Positions 1 to 6,237 of a stretch of DNA of 30,293 bases are shown here, piece by piece. Source of the stretch: Lentisphaerota bacterium (GTDB taxonomy: Bacteria > Verrucomicrobiota > Kiritimatiellia > RFP12 > UBA3636); NCBI GenBank assembly GCA_022837245.1, contig JALHHX010000008.1, positions 1 through 30,293 on the forward strand, in the 5' to 3' direction. The position numbers were made by a program, and so were the translations under genes. The notes beneath the pieces were generated by a model. It was given only the letters and a program-made list of their open reading frames with translations, had not been told where the DNA came from and made no database searches. Numbering within the stretch: position 1 is the stretch's first letter; every line of letters starts with the position of its first letter.

Positions 1-1
1 C

Positions 2-277
2 ATGCCCAACATCAAAAGCGCAATCAAACGCGTAAAGACATCAGAAGAAAAGCGGAAGCGTAATATGGCCAACGCAAGCCGTGTGAACACTGCGCGCCGC
101 ACGTACATTAAGGCGTTGGAGGCCGGAGAAGGCGCGTCGCGCGAAGAGGCCTTCAAAAAATTCTGCTCGGAAGTCGACAGAGCCGCCAAGATTGGCACCA
201 TCAGCAAGAACGCGGCGGCGCGGCGCAAATCGCGCGCCCATGCGAAGCTTGCCGCGGAACCCGCGGCCAAGGCGTAG
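2..277 (+). CDS. rpsT: 30S ribosomal protein S20
   Basis: S20 binds 16S rRNA directly and helps early assembly of the small ribosomal subunit. The 91-residue product opens with MPNIKSAIKR and continues with TSEEKRKRN and the SRVNTARRTYIKA segment. The conserved C-terminal block KIGTISKNAAARRKSR is present, followed by a short Ala/Lys-rich tail, and the length is usual for the family. The ATG lies at base 2, so the ribosome binding site and promoter are outside the window. The gene converges on the lptE-like gene and ends just before a strong hairpin terminator. No oddities; identity is secure. Confidence 0.97.
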   Translation: MPNIKSAIKRVKTSEEKRKRNMANASRVNTARRTYIKALEAGEGASREEAFKKFCSEVDRAAKIGTISKNAAARRKSRAHAKLAAEPAAKA

Positions 278-321
278 AGCACGCGCGCGGCGGTGTTTGG
301 CCGCCCGTGCACAGCGATAGG

Positions 322-357
322 AAAAAGAGTCCGGCGCGAGCCGGGCTCTTTTGTTTT
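322..357. terminator. Bidirectional intrinsic terminator between rpsT and lptE
   Basis: An 11-bp stem (one G-T wobble) with left arm AAGAGTCCGGC, loop GCGA and right arm GCCGGGCTCTT is followed on the + strand by TTGTTTT. On the - strand the same hairpin is followed by a T run, because an A run precedes the left arm. It therefore serves both converging genes, rpsT and the bamD-like/lptE unit. Confidence 0.9.
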
Positions 358-371
358 GCGTTTCTCTCAAA

Positions 372-916
372 CTAGAAACCCCACGCGCTGACGCAATCGT
401 CGACTACCGCCTCGGCGAGCTCTTCAGCCGCAATGGGCATCGCTGGCGCGCGGTGATAGTGTCGGTGCCGCGTAGGAATGTCTCGTCGCCCTGCGCGACC
501 CGTTGCATGATCACTGCCTTTTCGGGATCCGTCGCGTTTAGATCGGTGAACGTGGCGTTGGCCGTGAGCACCATACGGTATTCCTCGGCGAGGTTTGTCT
601 CCCGGGAGCTGTAGCGTATGGAATCCTGTTTGTAGTCCACCACCACCACCTCGAGTTTGGACGAAGCACGTTCCTCGGGAACGATACGCAATGTCCCCTC
701 ACGCTGTATCTCCTTGACGAGGGCCCGCATCACCTCTATTTCCACGCCTGGCTGTCCTGATTCGTTTCGCACGTTTGGAACGTACACATCCCTGAGTGCG
801 GGGTCGAGCGTTGTGCCGAGCCTATAGTTTGCGCATCCCGGAACCGCGGCCACGATGGCTGCGGCGGAGAAGGCGGAGAGTAAAATCGATTTCATCGATA
901 TGGCGGATTTTTTCAT
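372..916 (-). CDS. lptE: LptE-like LPS-assembly lipoprotein, frameshifted near the 3' end
   Basis: LptE is the outer-membrane lipoprotein that plugs LptD and helps deliver LPS to the cell surface. The product has a signal peptide with a lipobox-like VPGC (Cys28), then the family pattern NYRLGTTLDPALRDVYVP, NESGQPGVEIEV and a TLRIVPE strand. The uninterrupted frame stops at 404 after TARQR followed by unrelated residues. Shifting by one base near 440-442 gives MPIAAEELAEAVVDDCVSAW, ending at 372, which is the expected amphipathic C-terminal helix of the family. So one base appears to be missing. The gene lies 38 bases downstream of the bamD-like gene, with an AGGA ribosome binding site. It may be a real disabling mutation or an assembly error. 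Confidence 0.85.
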
Positions 917-954
917 ATTGGGGTCCTGTTTTTAGATGATGTTGAGGCTGCGGT

Positions 955-2043
955 TCATTCCGATGGCGGTGCGTGTTTTTCGGCCTTGAGCTGCGCGATG
1001 CGCTCCTTTGCCTTTCCCGTGGATTTAGAGGCGGGGAACTTCTCGATGAAGTCCGTGTAGGCAATGATCGCCGCCTCTGGGTTGTGGCGTATTTCGTCGT
1101 AGAACCGCGCCTTCTCGAAATTCATGGCGGCGAGCTGCTGCGAGATCTCGGCGATTTTTCCGGACGCGTCGCCGGCCGACTCGTGGCCGGGGTCGGCCTC
1201 CACGGCTTTCGTGAGCGCGGCGAGAGCGTTGTTCATAGTGCGTTCATCGCGCGCGTGTTTCGTTGAAATGTTGTATCGGCAGAATGCGGCGCGGTATAGC
1301 GCGTCATTCCTATAGCCGCTCTGCGGGTATCGCGCGGCTAGCGCCTCGTATGCCGAGATGGCGTCGATATATTCCTTCTCTTTTTCGAAACACGCCGCCG
1401 CGTACATCATGCATTCCGGGGCGCGCTCCCATTCCGGGGCGTTCTCGACGATTTTGCGGTACATCGCGGTGACGAGCACGTAGCTTGGGGTTGAGAAGAA
1501 ACCGCCCTTTTCGTACTTCGCCCGCGTGGCGTTTGCAACGGCGAACTGCGCGTCGATTATGTCGCCGTACGCGGCGCCTTCCGGGGCATTGCCGCCCGAA
1601 TAATTTTCTATGAAGTACTGATATTCTCGGAACGACGCCTGCAATTTGCCTTCCTTCTCCAGGAGCCTTGCGACCCCGAACTGCGCCTCCGCGGCCTCGG
1701 GGGCCGTGCCCCACTCGTGCACGAACGCATTGTACGCCTTGCGCGCTGCAGACGTCCTCCCGTCCTTCTCCAGGGAGCGAGCGCGCGCGATTTGCTCCCC
1801 AACGGTTTTTCCCGCTGGTTTGCCGAACAGGAAGCGCCGCTCCTTATACGGAGGGGCGTCTGCCTCGTCAACGACGTTGCCGCTCCACTGCGCGGCGGAG
1901 CCCTGCGCGCCGCGCGCCGCTGGCGCGACATTCGCGGCAAACGAGTCCATCCCCGAACCCGACGCCAGCATTGCCAGGGCGATGCCCATGGCGCGGGGTA
2001 GCACCCGTTCAATTTTCCTTGATTTGCCCAACACTTTTTTCAT
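955..2043 (-). CDS. bamD: BamD-like TPR outer-membrane assembly protein
   Basis: BamD-type proteins are periplasmic tetratricopeptide scaffolds of the outer-membrane beta-barrel assembly machine. The 362-residue product from the ATG at 2043 has a basic N-terminus, a hydrophobic stretch (about residues 17-31) and a likely cleavage near SFA-AN. Repeated helical-pair motifs follow, such as AAEAQFGVARLLEKEGK, SAYEALAARYPQSGYRNDAL and IIAYTDFIEKFPASKS, the last being typical of BamD. There is no lipobox cysteine, so unlike classical BamD it may be soluble or anchored another way. It may therefore be a general TPR protein of the YbgF/BamD type. A GTG eight codons upstream is an alternative start. 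lptE follows in the same direction, which supports an outer-membrane assembly role. Confidence 0.75.
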   Translation of the reverse strand: MKKVLGKSRKIERVLPRAMGIALAMLASGSGMDSFAANVAPAARGAQGSAAQWSGNVVDEADAPPYKERRFLFGKPAGKTVGEQIARARSLEKDGRTSAARKAYNAFVHEWGTAPEAAEAQFGVARLLEKEGKLQASFREYQYFIENYSGGNAPEGAAYGDIIDAQFAVANATRAKYEKGGFFSTPSYVLVTAMYRKIVENAPEWERAPECMMYAAACFEKEKEYIDAISAYEALAARYPQSGYRNDALYRAAFCRYNISTKHARDERTMNNALAALTKAVEADPGHESAGDASGKIAEISQQLAAMNFEKARFYDEIRHNPEAAIIAYTDFIEKFPASKSTGKAKERIAQLKAEKHAPPSE

Positions 2044-2080
2044 ATACTTTGGCGACTTGAGAACCACTGATGCGTTGCCG

Positions 2081-2118
2081 CAGACGCGTCGCGGTCAAAA
2101 ACCTTCCGCCCGCGTCTG
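2081..2118. promoter_or_regulatory. Inverted repeat in the divergent bamD-like/serA promoter region
   Basis: CAGACGCG at 2081-2088 and its exact reverse complement CGCGTCTG at 2111-2118 are separated by 22 bases, so the arm centres are 30 bases apart, about three helical turns. They lie between the divergent starts at 2043 and 2155. A possible -10 box TAGAAT for serA is at 2124-2129, with no convincing -35. The spacing suits a dimeric regulator, but no protein can be named. Confidence 0.35.
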
Positions 2119-2154
2119 ACATGTAGAATACCAAAAACCTGGAAGACTTTAAAC

Positions 2155-3735
2155 ATGAAAAAAGTGCTCATACCCACGAAACTCGATTCAATAGCCGCCG
2201 AGACCCTTGAGGCCAACGGAAACTACAGTGTGTTGCAGGATCCCTCGACGCCGATCGCCGACCTCGCGGCGGCGCATCCAGACGCCTACGCCATGATCGT
2301 CCGCAGCGAGAAAGTGACCCCGGAAATCATGGACGCGATACCTTCGCTGAAGGTGGTGGTGCGTGCTGGCGCGGGGTATGACAACATCGACACCAAGGCC
2401 GCCCGCAAGCGCGGCATCGACGTGATGAACACGCCGGGCGCGAATGCAAACGCCGTGGCCGAAGAAGTGATAGCGCTGATTCTTGCGAACGCACGCCACA
2501 TAGTCGCCGCAGACATCTCCACTCGCGCCGGCAAGTGGGAGAAGAACAAATTCATGGGCACGGAACTCACGGGGAAAACGGTGGGCATTGTCGGGCTCGG
2601 CAACATCGGCCGCCTCGTGGCTAAACGCCTGGCGGGCTTCGAATGCAGCATACTGGGATACGACCCGCTCGTGCCGGCGGAGCGCGCCGCGCAGTTCGGG
2701 ATCAAGAGCGCCAGCATGGAGACAATTTTCAGGGAGTGCGACTACATCACACTCCACATCCCGGAGAACAACGAGACGCGCGGGTGCGTCAACGCGCATA
2801 TGCTGGCGCTTATGAAGCCCGGAGCAACACTGGTGAACTGCGCACGCGCAGGCATCGTGGTCGAGGACGACATACGCGCTGCCAAGGCTGAAAAGGGAAT
2901 CCACTACCTCAATGACGTCTATCCCAAGGATGCCGAGGGCGTAAAGCCGGTGGCAGACATCGCAGACATCATGATGCCGCACCTCGGCGCCAGCACGCGC
3001 GAAGCAAACGAAACCGCGGCGCGGCGCGCGGCGGAGCAGATCGTGGATTTCGACGAAAAGGGCGTCACCAGCTTTATCGTCAACCGAGACATCCCCCTGG
3101 GGCTCGACCCCTCTTACTGCGACCTCGCATGCACGCTCGCCGCACTCGCGCGCGGTATTCTCGGCAAATCTATCGCGATCAACCGCATCGAGACGAGCTT
3201 CTACGGCCATCTGGCGCCGTACGGCCGGTGGCTCATGCTTTCACTCCTAAGCGGGATTTGGGACGACATCGACCGCTCCACCGACTACGATCTCGCAATG
3301 AAGTGGCTTGCCGACAACGGCGTCGTTTATGTGAACCGCGAAATCGACCCCGACAAACACTACGACAACTCGATGACCATCGACATGTTCGGCGTCAATG
3401 AAAAGAAGGAGGTAGTGAAGTCCAGCGTGCGCGGCACAGTAGGCGAACATCTCAAGATGATCGCCCGCATCAACGAATTCGACCGCCTGTACTGGGTGCC
3501 CACCTCGGAGGCGCTGTTTCTTGAATACAAGGACCGCCCGGGCGTCATAGGCGTCATCGGGCACAGGCTTGCAGAGGCCGGCATCAACATCGAGGACATG
3601 AGAAATCCCCACAACCCCACTACCGGCAGGTCTCTAGCCATCCTCAGCGTCAACAAGCCAATAGGGCAAGCGCTGCTTAAATCCATTTCGGAAGAGATTG
3701 AAGCCAATATCGCTCACAGCGTGACACTCCCGTAG
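2155..3735 (+). CDS. serA: D-3-phosphoglycerate dehydrogenase (long type with ACT domain)
   Basis: SerA oxidises 3-phosphoglycerate to 3-phosphohydroxypyruvate, the first committed step of serine synthesis. The 526-residue protein has the NAD-binding GLGNIG (residues 147-152), the catalytic-region CARAGIV with Arg231, and MPHLGAST with His276. A long middle region is followed by an ACT domain (about 455-526, EYKDRPGVIGVIGHRLAEAG) that normally binds serine for feedback control. The length matches type I enzymes with an intervening domain. The position of the usual catalytic glutamate (E. coli Glu269, in DVFPTEP) reads DVYPKDA, giving Asp259. The ATG has GGAAG about nine bases upstream. It heads a likely operon with the DUF1538 and P-II-like genes. 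Confidence 0.93.
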   Translation: MKKVLIPTKLDSIAAETLEANGNYSVLQDPSTPIADLAAAHPDAYAMIVRSEKVTPEIMDAIPSLKVVVRAGAGYDNIDTKAARKRGIDVMNTPGANANAVAEEVIALILANARHIVAADISTRAGKWEKNKFMGTELTGKTVGIVGLGNIGRLVAKRLAGFECSILGYDPLVPAERAAQFGIKSASMETIFRECDYITLHIPENNETRGCVNAHMLALMKPGATLVNCARAGIVVEDDIRAAKAEKGIHYLNDVYPKDAEGVKPVADIADIMMPHLGASTREANETAARRAAEQIVDFDEKGVTSFIVNRDIPLGLDPSYCDLACTLAALARGILGKSIAINRIETSFYGHLAPYGRWLMLSLLSGIWDDIDRSTDYDLAMKWLADNGVVYVNREIDPDKHYDNSMTIDMFGVNEKKEVVKSSVRGTVGEHLKMIARINEFDRLYWVPTSEALFLEYKDRPGVIGVIGHRLAEAGINIEDMRNPHNPTTGRSLAILSVNKPIGQALLKSISEEIEANIAHSVTLP

Positions 3736-3753
3736 GGAACAAGGAACCGGAAA

Positions 3754-4449
3754 ATGGATTTCAAACTTATTTTAAAAGAATTCTGGGATGTCGTGAAGAG
3801 CACTGCGCCGCTAGTGCTGGTGCTTTTCACGATGAAGTTATTACTGAAGTCCCCAGTGGATTCTGCAAGGCAGTTTGTAGTCGGGTTTATCTTTGTGCTT
3901 CTGGGGCTTTTCGTTTTCCAGAAGGGCATCGACATGTGCCTCGTGCCGCTTGGCAACGACGTAGGCCGGGCTTTCCCGAACTTGCCATCGCGCGGACTGA
4001 TTATACTTGTATGCCTGGCAATCGGGTTCGCGTCGACGCTCGTCGAGCCTGCGCTGAGGGTCGTGGCCGCGCAAGCGGAGGAAGTTTCGGCAGGCGCCCT
4101 GCGTTCCAACACGCTGGTTTATTCAACAGCCTTCGGCTGCGCGGTAGGGATGGGACTGGGCATCACCAAAGTGCTCTACAACCTGCCTTCGGCGTATTTC
4201 TACATTCCACTTCTCGTTGTTCTGCTGGTTATTTCGTTCTTTGCCGAAGATTTGATAATAGGTTTGGCGTGGGACTGCGCCTCGGCGACAACGGGGCCGG
4301 TCAACATACCAATCAACTCCGCGATCGCCATCGGACTAGCGGCGGTGCTGCCGGGGGTTGACCCCATGCGCGTCGGGTTCGGGCTTGTGGGGCTGACATG
4401 CCTTGGCGCTGCGGTGTCGGTGCTGATTGCAAGCATGATAAGGATCTAA
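3754..4449 (+). CDS. DUF1538 family membrane protein
   Basis: This is an integral membrane protein of 231 residues with about six to seven hydrophobic segments. It contains the family-like blocks ALRVVAAQAEEVSAGA and WDCASATTGPVNIPI, the latter a polar, Gly/Pro-broken stretch inside the membrane domain that suggests a transport path. DUF1538 proteins are commonly found beside P-II-like genes, as here. From memory, a two-gene DUF1538 pair (UmpA/UmpB) was reported as a cation/proton antiporter in Halomonas. Only one such gene is present here, so it may act as a homodimer. AAGGA lies eight bases before the ATG, and the gap to serA is 18 bases. The transported ion is unknown. Confidence 0.85.
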   Translation: MDFKLILKEFWDVVKSTAPLVLVLFTMKLLLKSPVDSARQFVVGFIFVLLGLFVFQKGIDMCLVPLGNDVGRAFPNLPSRGLIILVCLAIGFASTLVEPALRVVAAQAEEVSAGALRSNTLVYSTAFGCAVGMGLGITKVLYNLPSAYFYIPLLVVLLVISFFAEDLIIGLAWDCASATTGPVNIPINSAIAIGLAAVLPGVDPMRVGFGLVGLTCLGAAVSVLIASMIRI

Positions 4450-4467
4450 TACAAGGAGGCTACAAAA

Positions 4468-4785
4468 ATGAGTGCTGAAGCTGTTTTTTGCGTGGTCGAG
4501 AGGGGCAAGGCCGACCGCATCGTGAAGAAGGCCGTGGAGGCAGGCGCGCGCGGCGCGACGATTTTCTATGGCAGAGGTGCCGGAGCCGACACTTTTTCTT
4601 TTTTCCACAACCTAAACGTCGAGTCATCTAAGGAAATAATCATAATCGTAGTGCCGCCGGCCAAAAAAGAAACTATACTTTCGGCGATACTTGCGGAATC
4701 CCATGTCGACGAAGAAGGTCGCGGGATTCTCTTCTCCGTTCCAGTCGGCGAAATGCACGGCATGAATAATTTGCAGGGTCTTTAA
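4468..4785 (+). CDS. P-II-like signalling protein
   Basis: P-II proteins are small trimeric sensors that bind nucleotides and often metabolites, and control a partner through an extended T-loop. The 105-residue product has the ferredoxin-like pattern: a first strand AVFCVVERGKADRIVKKA, the GARGATIFYGRGAG segment before the T-loop, a KEIIIIVVPPAKKETIL strand-helix and the C-terminal GRGILFSVPVGEM. It lacks the usual GlnB uridylylation tyrosine context, so it belongs with the divergent P-II-like group rather than GlnB/GlnK. A strong AAGGAGG lies eight bases before the ATG and the gap after the DUF1538 gene is 18 bases. The obvious inference is that it gates the DUF1538 protein, as GlnK gates AmtB. 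Confidence 0.85.
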   Translation: MSAEAVFCVVERGKADRIVKKAVEAGARGATIFYGRGAGADTFSFFHNLNVESSKEIIIIVVPPAKKETILSAILAESHVDEEGRGILFSVPVGEMHGMNNLQGL

Positions 4786-4793
4786 CAGACCCT
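4775..4793 (+). other. Small hairpin at the end of the P-II-like gene
   Basis: AGGGTCT and AGACCCT form a perfect 7-bp stem with a 5-base loop that contains the stop codon. No T run follows, so it is at best a weak or Rho-assisted end of the serA operon, or a 3' stabilising structure. Confidence 0.4.
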
Positions 4794-4840
4794 CAAGCGC
4801 GCTATTCAAACACTTGTTTTGCGTTGTTTGAAATTTCCGG

Positions 4841-4870
4841 TTGATTTTTTTGAAATCCATTTGCTACCAT
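4841..4870 (+). promoter_or_regulatory. Candidate sigma70-type promoter for the FadL-family gene
   Basis: TTGATT at 4841-4846 and TACCAT at 4865-4870 are spaced by 18 bases. Transcription would start near 4877, just before the hairpin at 4888-4911. The match is moderate and the call rests on pattern and position only. Confidence 0.4.
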
Positions 4871-4887
4871 GCCGGCAGAAAACAACG

Positions 4888-4911
4888 CGGGGAAGCGTAT
4901 CCCCGTTTTTT
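4888..4911 (+). terminator. Terminator-like hairpin in the leader of the FadL-family gene
   Basis: CGGGGA, loop AGCGTA, TCCCCG and then six Ts have the full form of an intrinsic terminator. The run ends about seven bases before the AAGGA ribosome binding site and 21 bases before the ATG at 4933. It can end transcripts from the serA operon. If the porin promoter is the one at 4841-4870, the hairpin also lies in that mRNA leader and could act as an attenuator or 5' stabiliser. Confidence 0.7.
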
Positions 4912-4932
4912 AAAACAAAAGGATATACACCT

Positions 4933-6237
4933 ATGAAACAAAACACGGTTGCACGTGCCGCAACAGGGGCGGCTTTGTTGTGCCTCTTTTCTACAACGAT
5001 TGCTTCTGGCGCCGGCTTTGCCCTCTTTGAAGGCTCCGCCGCCGGAAACGGCGACGCAGCCGGCGTGACCGCCAAAGGCGGCGAACCTGGCGCGATCTTC
5101 TTCAACCCAGCGGGCATTACAACTCTACCAGGCACGCAAGTCCAAATGGGCATGTCGGCCGTGGCGCCACATGCCACCGTTGAAGGTGTCAATCCATACA
5201 CGGGCGAAAAATACAGTGAAGATGGCCGCAACCGCGTATGGCCGCTCCCGCATGCGTACGTTACGCACCAGCTCAACGACGACTTCTGGCTCGGGTTCGG
5301 CATGTACACGCGTTTTGGGCTCGGCGCAGAGTTCGACGATGTCTGGTTCGGACGCTACAACAACATCTACGCCAAAATTGTAACTTTTAACCTAAACCCC
5401 GTGGTGGCATGGAAGGCCACCGATAACCTTTCCCTCTCGGCCGGACTCTCCGTCCAGTACTTCGACATCACGCTGAAGCAGCTGATCGACGCCGCCGGAA
5501 TCGCCGGGCTGCGCAAGTACAACGACCCTTCCCCTTCCCCATACGACGTCTTCCAGGAAATGAACGGCGACGACGTGGGCTTCGGCTTCGACCTCGGCAT
5601 CATGTACCATGCCACCGAGAAACTGAACATCGGCGCCGCCTACCACAGCCGCATCGAACAGGAATGCGAGGGCGACGTAAAGTACACAAAGCCAGCCGCC
5701 GTCGCGGCAATGGCACCCGCCTTCTTCAACGACACAGGCATCAAAGGCGACGTGACGCTGCCTGACTTTGTCATGACCGCCATCACTTACGATATCACAG
5801 ACAAGCTCACCGCCGGCCTGGGCGTCACATACACGCACTGGAGCACGTACGACGAGCTGGTCATCCGCTTCGACGACCCAATCCTGCCCGGAAAATCCGA
5901 AGCCGCCTCCGACAAGGACTGGGATAACTGCTTCCGCTACACGGGCGGCCTCTCATACGAACTCAACGAGGCCATCACACTGCGCGCATCGTACACGTAC
6001 GATGAATCGCCGCTGCAGGCCGAGACAGCAGACTACCTCGTCCCCGCGCATGACCGCCATATAATGGCAGTCGGTTGCGGGTACAAAACCGGCGACTGGG
6101 TCTTCGACGGCAGCTACTTCTTCGAGATCATCGAGGACATGGACGCTCCCGCCCACGTCGCCGGCGGAGTCATGCCATCGGAGTTCACCGACGGCCACGC
6201 CCACTGCTTCGGGTTCTCAGCGACCAGGAAGTTCTAA
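4933..6237 (+). CDS. FadL/TodX-family outer-membrane transport protein
   Basis: FadL-type proteins are 14-strand outer-membrane barrels that carry hydrophobic molecules such as long-chain fatty acids or aromatics inward. The 434-residue product has a signal peptide (about residues 1-26, ending IASGA) followed by the family N-terminus GFALFEGSAAGNGDAAG and the conserved FFNPAGITTLPG. Alternating beta-strand sequence runs to the C-terminus, which ends in a terminal Phe (SATRKF), typical for barrel insertion. The ATG at 4933 is chosen over upstream in-frame codons because it directly precedes the signal peptide and has AAGGA in front. The substrate cannot be told. Its 3' end overlaps the opposite-strand gene by 21 bases. 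Confidence 0.9.
   Translation: MKQNTVARAATGAALLCLFSTTIASGAGFALFEGSAAGNGDAAGVTAKGGEPGAIFFNPAGITTLPGTQVQMGMSAVAPHATVEGVNPYTGEKYSEDGRNRVWPLPHAYVTHQLNDDFWLGFGMYTRFGLGAEFDDVWFGRYNNIYAKIVTFNLNPVVAWKATDNLSLSAGLSVQYFDITLKQLIDAAGIAGLRKYNDPSPSPYDVFQEMNGDDVGFGFDLGIMYHATEKLNIGAAYHSRIEQECEGDVKYTKPAAVAAMAPAFFNDTGIKGDVTLPDFVMTAITYDITDKLTAGLGVTYTHWSTYDELVIRFDDPILPGKSEAASDKDWDNCFRYTGGLSYELNEAITLRASYTYDESPLQAETADYLVPAHDRHIMAVGCGYKTGDWVFDGSYFFEIIEDMDAPAHVAGGVMPSEFTDGHAHCFGFSATRKF

Noticed and set aside
438..445. Programmed -1 frameshifting in lptE
   Set aside because: No slippery heptamer or following structure is present at CAGCGATGCC. A lost base is simpler.
2188..3210. A 340-residue - strand frame opposite serA
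   Set aside because: It is a shadow of serA, rich in Val/His/Arg/Asp, with no recognisable domain.
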